Part shown: one piece after another, positions 35,150 to 43,431 of the stretch | How the letters are laid out: every line of letters begins with the position of its first letter | Position numbering within the stretch: position 1 is the first letter of the stretch | DNA from: SYIM01 sp964581825 | GTDB taxonomy: Bacteria; Pseudomonadota; Gammaproteobacteria; Burkholderiales; Burkholderiaceae_E | Assembly: GCA_964581825.1 (NCBI GenBank) | Contig: CAZORB010000002.1 | Location: 12,262-76,261 of the forward strand | Length of the DNA: 64,000 nt | Reading direction: 5' to 3' | Translations under genes and position numbers: made by a program | Notes under the pieces: generated by a model | The model's input: the letters and a program-made list of their open reading frames with translations, nothing else | Databases searched by the model: none | What the model was told of the DNA's origin: nothing

Positions 35150-35204
35150 GCGCCGGCCGCGGGGTAAAGCGTTGGGCGGCTCAGCCGACTGCGCCGGCGC
35201 TGTC
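35150..35204 (+). repeat. 55-bp direct repeat, right copy at gap edge
   Basis: Identical to 34995-35049, beginning at the first defined base after the gap. Confidence 0.95.
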
Positions 35205-35247
35205 GCGCCGGTGCCCTCGGCGGAAGCGGCCATGCCGGGGCGGCCGT

Positions 35248-35279
35248 GAACTCGCTCGCTGTCGCTCGCTCAGACAGCA
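35248..35279 (+). repeat. Inverted repeat core, left arm
   Basis: Thirty-two bases, beginning GAACTCGCTCGCTGTC, whose exact reverse complement is at 35614-35645. It is the best-conserved part of the larger inverted repeat. Confidence 0.95.
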
Positions 35280-35290
35280 CGTCCGCCAGT

Positions 35291-35312
35291 GGGAAAGCGC
35301 ATGCGCTTTCCC
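35291..35312. repeat. Perfect 22-bp palindrome 1
   Basis: GGGAAAGCGCA followed by its reverse complement. It could fold as a hairpin but has no T run. A near-copy is at 35580-35601 in the other arm of the inverted repeat. Confidence 0.9.
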
Positions 35313-35579
35313 TCCCGGCCTGTCCACCCCCGCCTCGGCTTGTCAGATTCGCCGCCCCTCGCTTTACCCCGCGGCCTCGAGTGGAGGTGCTCGCAGGTCG
35401 GGTGGCTGGCGGCGCGAGCGCGGAACACGCTCGCTGAGGGCGTTTGCAGGACTCGGCAAGGACTATCTCGCGCTACACGGGGGTACGCTGACTGTTGTCG
35501 AGAGTCTCCTCGTCGAGGCCAGGGCGCCAGCCGGCTGCGGCGAATCTGGCCAGCCGAGGCGGATACGCGAGGGCCGTGA

Positions 35580-35601
35580 GGGGAAGCGCATGCGCTTCCC
35601 C
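35580..35601. repeat. Perfect 22-bp palindrome 2
   Basis: GGGGAAGCGCA followed by its reverse complement. It differs from palindrome 1 by compensating changes that keep the symmetry. Confidence 0.9.
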
Positions 35602-35613
35602 ACCGGGTGGCCA

Positions 35614-35645
35614 TGCTGTCTGAGCGAGCGACAGCGAGCGAGTTC
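35614..35645 (-). repeat. Inverted repeat core, right arm
   Basis: Exact reverse complement of 35248-35279, with similarity continuing on both sides across the whole arm. Confidence 0.95.
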
Positions 35646-35769
35646 ATGGACGCCCACGGCCCGACCGTATTCGACGAGGGTACCGGCGCGTTAGCGCCGG
35701 CGCAGCCAGTTGAGCCGCAGCCGGCTGGCGTCCTGGCCGAAGCGCGTGAAGTCAGGGCGCCCTAAAAGC

Positions 35770-36462
35770 TCAACCAACCCGCCCCAGCGCCAGCCACGCA
35801 ATCAGCTCACGCGGCTCCCGAATCAGGTGATCCGCCCCCCACCGCTCGGGTGGATGATCAGCACCGCAATAGCCGTAAGCCGCAGCGACAGTCCGCATAC
35901 CCGCCGCCCGTCCCGCCTCGATGTCGCGCAAATCATCGCCGATGTAGACGCAGGCAGTTGCATCGACGCCCGCCAGCTTTGCACCATGCAGGAGCGGCGC
36001 CGGATGCGGTTTGGCATGCGGCGTGGTGTCACCGCCGATGGCACACACCGAGCGCGCCGACAAGCCGAGCCCTGCCACGATTGGCAACACTAACCGCTCG
36101 ATTTTGTTGCTGATGACACCCCAGCGGATACCCGCTGAATCCAGAGCGGAGAGCACGTCGTGCATCCCTTCGAACAGCCGGGTGCGCTCCAGCATGCCCG
36201 CCTCATAGCGCTGCATGAAGTCGAGCCGGACTGCTTCATACGAATCGTCGCCAGGCTTGAGACCCAGGCCCCTGCCGATCAAGCCCCGCGCACCGGTGGA
36301 GGCGAATGGGCGCAGATCGGTGTCGTCGAGCGGCGGCAAGCCTTTTTCGGCTCGCATCGCATGGATCGGCGCGGCCAGATCTCCCGCGGTATCGGCAAGC
36401 GTGCCGTCGAGATCGAAGAAAACTGCGTGGGGCCAGGTTTGCGAGGGATGAGTCATGGGCAT
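35770..36462 (-). CDS. gph: Phosphoglycolate phosphatase (HAD family)
   Basis: A 230-residue HAD hydrolase. The catalytic motif FFDLDGTLADT has nucleophile Asp17 and general acid Asp19. Motif II (WGVISNK) and motif III/IV (PLLHGAKL then YIGDDLRDIEAG) are present. Gph removes phosphate from 2-phosphoglycolate, a DNA-repair and carbon by-product. It lies directly downstream of ubiG on the same strand, an arrangement common in Betaproteobacteria. A start at 36456 is equally possible. Confidence 0.93.
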   Translation of the reverse strand: MPMTHPSQTWPHAVFFDLDGTLADTAGDLAAPIHAMRAEKGLPPLDDTDLRPFASTGARGLIGRGLGLKPGDDSYEAVRLDFMQRYEAGMLERTRLFEGMHDVLSALDSAGIRWGVISNKIERLVLPIVAGLGLSARSVCAIGGDTTPHAKPHPAPLLHGAKLAGVDATACVYIGDDLRDIEAGRAAGMRTVAAAYGYCGADHPPERWGADHLIREPRELIAWLALGRVG

Positions 36463-36501
36463 GCCGTTCTTATGGCGCTGCAGCCGCCGGTCGACGATTG
36501 A

Positions 36502-37239
36502 TCAGCCTTCGATCGGGCGACGGAATGCGGCAAGGTAGTTCACCGACAGACCGCCTGCTTCCAGACGGTACTTTCGGGTGAACGGGTTATAGACCATGCC
36601 GGTGAGGCGCTGCAGCGTAAGCCCAGCGCGCCGGGCCGCTGCATCCATTTCAGACGGCCGGATCAACTTGGCATAGTCGTGGGTGCCGCGCGGTAACAGT
36701 CTCAGAATGTACTCGGCGCCCACGATCGCGAACAGAAATGATTTTGGATTGCGGTTGATCGTGGAAAAAAACACCCAGCCGCCGGGTTTGACCAGCGCCG
36801 CACAGGCGCGGATGGTTGATGCCGGGTCCGGTACGTGCTCCAGCATTTCCATGCAGGTGACCACGTCGTAGGTACCGGGCTCGCGTTCGGCAAGCGCCTC
36901 CGCGGCAATCATTTCGTAGCGAACCCGAGCGCCGCTTTCAAGCGCATGCAGTTCAGCCACCGCGAGCGACCGTCGGGCCAGATCGACGCCAAGAACGTTT
37001 GCACCGAGCCCAGCCATGGCCTCCGAGAGGATTCCGCCGCCGCATCCAATATCGACCACCTTCGAGCCATCCAACGGGCAGAGCGCGTTGATCCAGTCGA
37101 GCCGTAGCGGATTGATTTCGTGAAGCGGCCGGAACTCGGAATTGGGATCCCACCACTTGGCAGCGAGCGCCTGGAACTTGGCGAGCTCAGCGGGATCGGC
37201 GTTGGGGGTGAAAGCGGATGATTCAGACACGGCGCTCAT
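36502..37239 (-). CDS. ubiG: Ubiquinone biosynthesis O-methyltransferase
   Basis: A 245-residue SAM-dependent methyltransferase. The family start FQALAAKWWDPNSEFRPLHE and INPLRLDWI is clear, followed by the SAM motif VVDIGCGGGILSEAMA and EMLEHVPDP. UbiG performs both O-methylations in ubiquinone synthesis. It sits upstream of gph with a 39-base gap and downstream of ompA's terminator. A second ubiquinone gene, ubiA, is at 52 kb. Confidence 0.96.
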   Translation of the reverse strand: MSAVSESSAFTPNADPAELAKFQALAAKWWDPNSEFRPLHEINPLRLDWINALCPLDGSKVVDIGCGGGILSEAMAGLGANVLGVDLARRSLAVAELHALESGARVRYEMIAAEALAEREPGTYDVVTCMEMLEHVPDPASTIRACAALVKPGGWVFFSTINRNPKSFLFAIVGAEYILRLLPRGTHDYAKLIRPSEMDAAARRAGLTLQRLTGMVYNPFTRKYRLEAGGLSVNYLAAFRRPIEG

Positions 37240-37250
37240 CGTAAAGACAG

Positions 37251-37279
37251 AAACAAAAACCCCGTCGCGGGGACGGGGT
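37251..37279 (-). terminator. Rho-independent terminator after ompA
   Basis: An 8-bp perfect stem, 37259-37266 with 37272-37279, has a 5-base loop and on the minus strand runs into TTTTTGTTT. It lies between ompA and ubiG and would end the abundant ompA message. Confidence 0.85.
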
Positions 37280-37350
37280 CTGAAGCAGTGTCGCGACCGA
37301 CAGACCGATGAGTCTGTCGACCGCGAGCCTCGGTCTAGGACCGAGCGAGC

Positions 37351-38025
37351 TTAACCGCGGGGACGCGTACCAACCACCTCGACCTCAACGCGACGGTTCT
37401 TCGCGCGGCCAGCGGCGGTGCGGTTATCGGCCACGGGTTGCTTCTTGCCCTTGCCTTCCGTGTAGATGCGGTTAGCAGGAATTCCCTTGCTGACCAGGTA
37501 GGCTTTTACAGCCTCTGCCCGACGAACCGACAAACGCTGATTGTAGGCATCGGTACCGATGGCGTCAGTGTGACCCACGGCAATGACCACCTCGAGCGTG
37601 ATGCCCTTGATCTTGCCAACCAGGTCATCGAGGCGAGCACGGCCTTCTGGCTTGACCACCGACTTATCGAAATCGAACAGCGCCTCAGCCGCGAAAGTGA
37701 CCTTCTCGCTGGTAGGAGCCGGCGGGGGAGGGGGCGGGGGCTTCGGAGCGGGCGGGGGGGGCGGGGGCGGAGCAACCGCAGGTGCTGGGGCCGGCGCGGG
37801 GGCGGGCTTGGGCAACAGGTCGTCGTCACAACCAGCGATTGCCATGGCGGGCGTGAAATAACCCGTACGCCAGCATTGGCCAAAGCCGTTTTTGACAACG
37901 TTTTGTTCGGCACCCACAACGTAGCCACTACCCTTGGACGGGTCGGCTTTCTGGGCGTACGACGCCGGCGACACGGCGATCAACGCCGCGGCGGCAGCGA
38001 CGGCCAACTTGACCTGTTTGTTCAT
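37351..38025 (-). CDS. ompA: OmpA family outer membrane protein, Pro-rich linker, no beta-barrel
   Basis: A 224-residue protein starting at ATG 38025 with a signal peptide ending PASYAQ. A short Cys-containing segment (QCWRTGYF, AGCDDD) is followed by a Pro/Ala linker of about 30 residues and the OmpA C-terminal peptidoglycan-binding domain (VGHTDAIGTDAYNQRLS, RAEAVKAYL, NRRVEVEV). There is no eight-stranded barrel, which is normal for the short OmpA proteins of Burkholderiales. It has its own terminator. The frame is open upstream to 38139 but only this start gives a signal peptide. Confidence 0.93.
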   Translation of the reverse strand: MNKQVKLAVAAAAALIAVSPASYAQKADPSKGSGYVVGAEQNVVKNGFGQCWRTGYFTPAMAIAGCDDDLLPKPAPAPAPAPAVAPPPPPPPAPKPPPPPPPAPTSEKVTFAAEALFDFDKSVVKPEGRARLDDLVGKIKGITLEVVIAVGHTDAIGTDAYNQRLSVRRAEAVKAYLVSKGIPANRIYTEGKGKKQPVADNRTAAGRAKNRRVEVEVVGTRPRG

Positions 38026-38163
38026 GTTACTCCTCTCGGTAAATGCGCTACGGCAACGAAATCCCGTGCCTGTCGGGCGTGCATTCGGGACGGACTGACT
38101 TTCTGAAGATGAAGCGGTCGACCCGAATATTAGTGGCACAAATGACGATCAGCCTGACGCCCG

Positions 38164-39498
38164 TCAAGCACTGACAACCCGATTCTGCCACACGGGAATC
38201 CTTGCCACTACCTCTCGGAGCGCCCGCGCAGCGTCCGCCGACCCGAGTTGTCGCATCTTCACAACATGTTGGCCGTCGATCCACACCTCCGCAACATGCT
38301 CCCGGCCAGCCGAGTAAATCAGCTGAGCAATCGGATCGAACACTGGTTGGAGTTCGGAGGCGCCGAGGTCGAAGGCGACCAGATCGGCCTGCTTGCCGGG
38401 TTCGATCGAGCCGATCGAGCGGTCCAGCCCGAGCGCGCGCGCCGCGTCGAGCGTGAGCGATCGCAGCACGGCCGCCGCCGGCCAGAGGTCCGCTCTACCG
38501 CTTGCGCCTTTGGCGAGCAGGGTGGCCGTGCGCGCCTCGGCAAGCAGGTCGAGCCGGTTATTGCTCGCAGACCCATCGGTCCCGATGCCGACTGTCACGC
38601 CGGCATCGAGCAGCCGGGCGATGGGTGCGATACCGCTCGCCAGCTTCAGATTGGAGTGTGGGCAGTGCGCAATCGCGGCACCGCGGCTGGCCAGCAGCCC
38701 GATTTCATTGTCGTCGAGGTGGACCGCATGCACACCGATGAGATGCGGCGTGACCAGTCCTGCCCGATCGAGTCGGGCAAGCGGCCGGATGCCGTGTTGG
38801 GACACGCTGCGGTCGATTTCGCCGGCGGTTTCATGGATATGAATGTGTACCGGCAAATCGAGTTCGTCGGCCAGCACCGCCACCCGACGCAGCGTGTCGT
38901 CGTCAACGGTGTAGGGCGCATGCGGTGCCAGGCAGAAGCTGAGTAGCGGATCCCCTGCACAGGCGTCGCGCAGTTCAAGCCCTTTCCGCAGGTACTCACC
39001 AGCGCTGCTGGCGTACGCGGTGGGAAATCCGATCACGATAATTCCGAGCGCGGCCCGTATGCCCAGCGTGCGTGCCGCCGAGGCGGTTGCCTCCGGAAAG
39101 AAATACATGTCGTTGAATGTGGTGACCCCGCCTCGCAGCATCTCGTGGGCAGCAAGCAGCGCGCCGTCAGCCACGAAATCAGCGCCCGCCAGCCTGGCCT
39201 CGGCCGGCCAGATTTTTTCTTCCAGCCAGCGGGCAAGCGGCAGGTCGTCGCCCACGCCGCGCAGGAGCGACATCGCGGCATGGGTGTGCAGATTGATCAG
39301 GCCAGGCGTGAGCAGATGCCCTGGGAGCGCCAGTTCTGAAATGCCCGGGTAGCTGCTTCGGGCGACCGATAGGGGCGCGAGCGTCTCGATGCGGGAACCT
39401 CGAATCACGATTGCGTGATCCGTTAGCACCACATTGGACGGCGCAACCGGGGCAATCCAGGTTGGAGCGAGTAGCAGGGGGGTGTCGGCGGCGGTCAC
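38164..39498 (-). CDS. TRZ/ATZ family amidohydrolase, probable S-adenosylhomocysteine/methylthioadenosine deaminase
   Basis: A 444-residue metal-dependent deaminase. Metal and active-site motifs are HTH at 71-73, HIHIHET with the third His, GVHAVHLD, AHCPHSNLKL and the metal Asp in GTDGSASNN. The family (MtaD-like) deaminates 5-methylthioadenosine or S-adenosylhomocysteine; some members act on guanine or triazines. Its place between ubiG/ompA and gyrA fits the SAM-recycling idea, as UbiG releases S-adenosylhomocysteine, but that is inference. Confidence 0.9.
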   Translation of the reverse strand: MTAADTPLLLAPTWIAPVAPSNVVLTDHAIVIRGSRIETLAPLSVARSSYPGISELALPGHLLTPGLINLHTHAAMSLLRGVGDDLPLARWLEEKIWPAEARLAGADFVADGALLAAHEMLRGGVTTFNDMYFFPEATASAARTLGIRAALGIIVIGFPTAYASSAGEYLRKGLELRDACAGDPLLSFCLAPHAPYTVDDDTLRRVAVLADELDLPVHIHIHETAGEIDRSVSQHGIRPLARLDRAGLVTPHLIGVHAVHLDDNEIGLLASRGAAIAHCPHSNLKLASGIAPIARLLDAGVTVGIGTDGSASNNRLDLLAEARTATLLAKGASGRADLWPAAAVLRSLTLDAARALGLDRSIGSIEPGKQADLVAFDLGASELQPVFDPIAQLIYSAGREHVAEVWIDGQHVVKMRQLGSADAARALREVVARIPVWQNRVVSA

Positions 39499-39522
39499 AG
39501 CGGGAGTTTAGAGCAGCCGGGT

Positions 39523-39540
39523 GTTAAAATTCAAAGCTTT
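39523..39540 (+). promoter_or_regulatory. Probable gyrA promoter -10 region, motif shared with rpsT
   Basis: GTTAAAATTCAAAGCTTT contains TAAAAT, a 5/6 match to the -10 hexamer. The 18 bases match those before rpsT (55421-55438) at 17 positions. It is 34 bases before the gyrA start. Confidence 0.5.
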
Positions 39541-39573
39541 GCCTCACGTCGCACCTCAATAAAGCCGCATCCC

Positions 39574-42171
39574 ATGGACCAGTTCGCCAAGGAAACGCTA
39601 CCCGTCAGCCTCGAAGAGGAGATGCGGCGCTCATATCTCGACTACGCGATGAGCGTCATCGTCGGGCGGGCGCTACCCGACGTGCGCGACGGATTAAAGC
39701 CGGTTCACCGCCGCGTGCTCTACGCGATGCACGAGGCGAACAACGTCTGGAACCGTTCGTATGTGAAATGCGCGCGGGTGGTCGGTGACGTGATGGGTAA
39801 ATTCCATCCCCACGGCGACAGCGCCATCTACGACACGCTGGTTCGCATGGCGCAGGATTTCTCGCTGCGCTATCCGCTTGTCGATGGTCAGGGCAATTTC
39901 GGGTCGGTCGACGGCGACAACGCGGCGGCCATGCGCTACACCGAGTGCCGGCTCGAAAAGCTCGCAGGCGAAATGCTGGCTGACATCGACCGCGAAACGG
40001 TGGATTTCCAGCCGAACTACGACGGCAAGGAGCTCGAGCCCACTGTATTACCCGCGCGTATTCCGAACCTGCTCATCAACGGTTCAGCAGGCATTGCAGT
40101 GGGCATGGCCACCAATATTCCGCCGCACAACCTGGGCGAAATCGTGGATGCCTGCCAGCTGCTGCTTCGCCGGCCTGACGCCAGTGTCGACGAATTAATC
40201 GAACTGGTGCCTGCGCCTGATTTCCCCACCGGCGCCACCATCTATGGCATTTCGGGGGTGCGCGAGGGATACCGGACCGGTCGCGGTCGGGTGGTCATTC
40301 GCGCCCGCACCCATTTCGAAGATCTCGATCGCGGCAATCGCAGCTCAATCATCGTCGACGAGCTCCCCTACCAGGTGAACAAGCGCCTGCTGCTCGAACG
40401 CATCGCCGAACTGGTCAACGAACGCAAGCTTGAAGGCATCTCCGATATCCGCGACGAGTCCGATAAGTCGGGCATGCGGGTAGTCATCGAGTTGAAGCGC
40501 GGCGAAGTGCCCGAGGTCGTTCTCAACAATCTCTACAAGCAGACCCAGCTGCAGGACACTTTCGGCATCAACATGGTGGCGCTGGTTGACGGCCAGCCCC
40601 GTCTGCTCAATCTGCGGCAGATGCTTGACGCTTTCCTCTCGCATCGGCGCGAGGTGGTAACCCGCCGTACGGTGTTTGACCTGCGCAAGGCGCGCGAGCG
40701 TGGCCATCTGCTCGAGGGTCTGGCGGTGGCCATTGCCAACGTCGATGAAATGATCGAAGTCATCAAGGCCTCGCCCACGCCGCCCATCGCCCGTGAACGA
40801 CTGATGGAACGCGCCTGGCGTGCCGGCATTGCCCGCGAAATGCTTGAGCGCGCGGGCTCCGACATTGGCGCGTTTCAGCCCGAGGGGCTCGAGCCAGGTC
40901 GCGGACTCGAGGGCGATTTCTATCGTCTATCGGAGACCCAGGCGCAGGAAATTCTGCAGATGCGTCTGCAGCGCCTTACCGGCTTGGAGCAGGACAAAAT
41001 CGTGCAGGAATACCGCGAGGTAATCGGCCAGATCACCGATCTGCTTGACATCCTTGCGCGGCCCGAACGGATCACGCAGATCATCACGGATGAACTTGCC
41101 TCGGTGAAGGCTGAGTACAACAATCCGCGTCGGTCGGTCATCGAACTCAACGCCACCGAACTCGACACCGAAGATCTGATTACCCCGCAGGACATGGTGG
41201 TCACCTTGTCGCATTCGGGCTACATCAAGAGCCAACCGCTGTCGGAGTACCGCGCGCAGAAGCGTGGTGGTCGCGGCAAGCAGGCGGCAGCCACCAAGGA
41301 AGAGGACTGGATCGACCAGCTCTTCATTGCCAATACCCATCAGTACATTCTGTGTTTCTCGAACCGGGGCCGGGTGTACTGGATAAAGGTCTGGGAAGTA
41401 CCGCAGGGCACGCGCAACTCGCGCGGCCGGCCGATCGTCAATCTGTTCCCGCTCGCAGAGGGTGAAAAAATCACCGTCGTTCTGCCAGTGCGCGGCTTTG
41501 ATGAGTCGCACTATGTGTTTATGGCGACCAGCCTGGGCACGGTCAAGAAAACGCCGCTCACCGATTTTTCCAACCCCAGGAAGGCCGGCATCATCGCGGT
41601 CGATCTCGATGAAGGCGATTATCTGATCGGCGCGGCAGTCACCGATGGGTCGTATGATGTGATGCTGTTCTCGGACGCTGGCAAAGCAGTGCGCTTTGAC
41701 GAAAACGATGTTCGTCCGATGGGCCGCGCAGCGCGTGGCGTGCGCGGCATGATGCTCGAGGAAGGCCAGCAGGTGATCTCGATGCTGGTGGCCGAGAGCG
41801 AAGCGCAGTCGGTGCTCACCGCCACTGAAAATGGCTACGGTAAGCGCACGATGATCGCCGAGTACACGCGCCATGGCCGCGGCACCAAGGGCATGATCGC
41901 GATCCAGACCTCCGAGCGAAATGGCAGGGTGGTCGGCGCGGTGCTGGTCGATGAATCCGACGAGATCATGCTGATCACCACAGGCGGCGTACTGGTGCGC
42001 ACCCGAGTGTCCGAAGTACGGCTGATGGGACGCGCCACGCAGGGCGTCACGCTGATTGCTGTCGATGACGGGAACCGGCTGTCGGGCGTCCAGCGGGTGG
42101 TCGAGTCCGATGCGGCACCCGAGGCGCCAGGCGACGAATCCGCGGGCGAGCCAGACCCCACGCCAGCCTGA
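39574..42171 (+). CDS. gyrA: DNA gyrase subunit A
   Basis: An 865-residue protein. The N-terminal breakage-reunion domain carries the catalytic Tyr122 (MRYTE), and the quinolone-determining region reads HPHGDSAIYDT with Ser83 and Asp87, the residues of susceptible enzymes. The C-terminal half has the GyrA-box stretch QKRGGRGK and repeated blades (GYIKSQPLSEY, RGVRGMML). GyrA with GyrB introduces negative supercoils. It heads the run of housekeeping genes pheA to rpsA, 73 bases before pheA; serC, usual at this point in Burkholderiales, is absent. Confidence 0.98.
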   Translation: MDQFAKETLPVSLEEEMRRSYLDYAMSVIVGRALPDVRDGLKPVHRRVLYAMHEANNVWNRSYVKCARVVGDVMGKFHPHGDSAIYDTLVRMAQDFSLRYPLVDGQGNFGSVDGDNAAAMRYTECRLEKLAGEMLADIDRETVDFQPNYDGKELEPTVLPARIPNLLINGSAGIAVGMATNIPPHNLGEIVDACQLLLRRPDASVDELIELVPAPDFPTGATIYGISGVREGYRTGRGRVVIRARTHFEDLDRGNRSSIIVDELPYQVNKRLLLERIAELVNERKLEGISDIRDESDKSGMRVVIELKRGEVPEVVLNNLYKQTQLQDTFGINMVALVDGQPRLLNLRQMLDAFLSHRREVVTRRTVFDLRKARERGHLLEGLAVAIANVDEMIEVIKASPTPPIARERLMERAWRAGIAREMLERAGSDIGAFQPEGLEPGRGLEGDFYRLSETQAQEILQMRLQRLTGLEQDKIVQEYREVIGQITDLLDILARPERITQIITDELASVKAEYNNPRRSVIELNATELDTEDLITPQDMVVTLSHSGYIKSQPLSEYRAQKRGGRGKQAAATKEEDWIDQLFIANTHQYILCFSNRGRVYWIKVWEVPQGTRNSRGRPIVNLFPLAEGEKITVVLPVRGFDESHYVFMATSLGTVKKTPLTDFSNPRKAGIIAVDLDEGDYLIGAAVTDGSYDVMLFSDAGKAVRFDENDVRPMGRAARGVRGMMLEEGQQVISMLVAESEAQSVLTATENGYGKRTMIAEYTRHGRGTKGMIAIQTSERNGRVVGAVLVDESDEIMLITTGGVLVRTRVSEVRLMGRATQGVTLIAVDDGNRLSGVQRVVESDAAPEAPGDESAGEPDPTPA

Positions 42172-42244
42172 CCGGCGGCGTGGTCGGCAGTTACTGAGCG
42201 CCGACCACCCGTTCGACAACCCCAATCGATGGGAGACGCTCTCG

Positions 42245-43426
42245 ATGAGTTCTCAATCAGATCGCGAGTTGCCAGCGGCTGCTGGCGCCGCCGCCCCGGT
42301 GGGACCTGCGCCTGATCCCGAACTGGCGGTACTGCGCGAGCAGATCGACGCGGTAGACCGCCAGCTGTTTGAGCTGCTGAACCAGCGCGCACACATCGTT
42401 TTGAAGGTGGGTGAACTCAAACACCGTACGGGCGCGCCGGTTTATCGACCTGAGCGCGAGGCTCAAATCCTGGGGCGTCTCGGTGCCTCGTCGGGCCCGC
42501 TACCAGGCGCGGCACTTCAGTCGATCTGGCGCGAAGTGATGTCGGCATGCCGGGCGCTGGAGCGTCGCCTGCGGGTGGCCTATCTGGGGCCCCAGGGCAC
42601 GTTCTCCGAAATGGCGCTGCTTGCGCATTTCGGCCATGGCGTTGAGGCGGTTGCGTGCCCCAGCATCGATGAAGTGTTTCGCAGCACGGAGGCGGGCAAC
42701 ACCGACTTTGGCGTGGTGCCGGTGGAAAACTCGACCGAGGGCGCGGTGAACCGTTCGCTCGACCTGATGCTGCAGACACCCCTGTCGATTCTGGGCGAAA
42801 CCGCGGTCGATGTGCGACACAACCTGATGACGCGTTCGGGCACTCGCCAGGGTGTGACCCGTGTGTGTGCGCATCCGCAGGCCCTCGCGCAGTGCGCAGG
42901 CTGGCTGGATCGCAACCTGCCAGGCGTCGAGCGTGTGCCGGTATCCAGCAATGCCGAGGGCGCAAGGCTCGCATCGCTCGATGACAAAGTTGCGGGAATT
43001 GCCGCCGAAACTGCTGCAGCCCTCTACGGTCTCACCATTGCCGATGCCGGCATTCAGGATGATCCGTCCAATCGCACGCGATTCCTGATCGTGGGCCGCT
43101 ACCGATGCGGCGCATCCGGCGCCGACCAGACCTCGCTGATTCTGTCGGTACCCGACCGTGCAGGTGCTGTCCATGCACTGATTGAACCGCTCGCGCGACA
43201 CGGTGTGTCGATGAAGCGGTTTGAATCGCGTCCTGCCCGACAGGGAAGCTGGGAGTACTACTTCTACATTGACCTGATCGGGCATCAGGACGATCCGCCC
43301 CTGGCGGCCGCGCTCGCCGAGATCCGCGCCCACGCCGCCTTCTTCAAAGTGCTGGGTTCGTATCCCAGAGCGCTGGGCTCTGCCGCCCAGGTTCCGCCGC
43401 GAGCCCGCCCCGTTTCCGGAGAGTGA
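42245..43426 (+). CDS. pheA: Bifunctional chorismate mutase/prephenate dehydratase
   Basis: A 393-residue fusion. The start at ATG 42245 is the one that begins the protein with a short linker before the chorismate mutase domain (LREQIDAVDRQLFELLNQRA, about 30-110). The dehydratase domain (118-300) begins VAYLGPQGTFSEMA and contains NRTRFLIVG with the catalytic Thr. The ACT domain (310-390) has GAVHALIEPLA and ESRP, the phenylalanine-binding sites for feedback inhibition. It makes phenylpyruvate for phenylalanine synthesis. hisC follows after 5 bases. Confidence 0.96.
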   Translation: MSSQSDRELPAAAGAAAPVGPAPDPELAVLREQIDAVDRQLFELLNQRAHIVLKVGELKHRTGAPVYRPEREAQILGRLGASSGPLPGAALQSIWREVMSACRALERRLRVAYLGPQGTFSEMALLAHFGHGVEAVACPSIDEVFRSTEAGNTDFGVVPVENSTEGAVNRSLDLMLQTPLSILGETAVDVRHNLMTRSGTRQGVTRVCAHPQALAQCAGWLDRNLPGVERVPVSSNAEGARLASLDDKVAGIAAETAAALYGLTIADAGIQDDPSNRTRFLIVGRYRCGASGADQTSLILSVPDRAGAVHALIEPLARHGVSMKRFESRPARQGSWEYYFYIDLIGHQDDPPLAAALAEIRAHAAFFKVLGSYPRALGSAAQVPPRARPVSGE

Positions 43427-43431
43427 TTGCC

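Larger units (their letters stand above)
34975..35769. repeat. GC-rich repeat region with assembly gap, no recognisable gene
   Basis: About 795 bases between soxA and gph with open frames on both strands but no protein family likeness. It contains an inverted repeat with arms of about 200 bp (near 35190-35395 and 35500-35705), two perfect 22-bp palindromes, a 17-bp element shared in both orientations (35000-35016, 35155-35171 and, inverted, 35360-35376) and a 100-N gap. The look is of a multi-copy intergenic repeat of Betaproteobacteria. Frames such as one starting MNSLAVARSD occur on both strands because of the symmetry and are not taken as genes. Confidence 0.75.

Noticed and set aside
34995..35204. 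A CRISPR-like or att-site direct repeat
   Set aside because: Only two copies, flush against a gap; an assembly overlap explains it better.
34975..35694. Long open frames on both strands crossing the N gap
   Set aside because: They depend on undefined bases and on the inverted repeat's symmetry, and look like no protein family.
37700..37810. Simple sequence tract as a possible phase-variable repeat
   Set aside because: It encodes the Pro/Ala linker of OmpA in frame and is common in this family.
37583..37861. A Gly-rich frame on the plus strand
   Set aside because: It is the antisense of the Pro-rich linker of OmpA.
40927..42225. A 432-codon open frame opposite gyrA
   Set aside because: Antisense shadow of a conserved gene with no family likeness.
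42056..42244. Upstream extension of pheA into gyrA
   Set aside because: It overlaps the gyrA end in another frame; ATG 42245 gives the family start.
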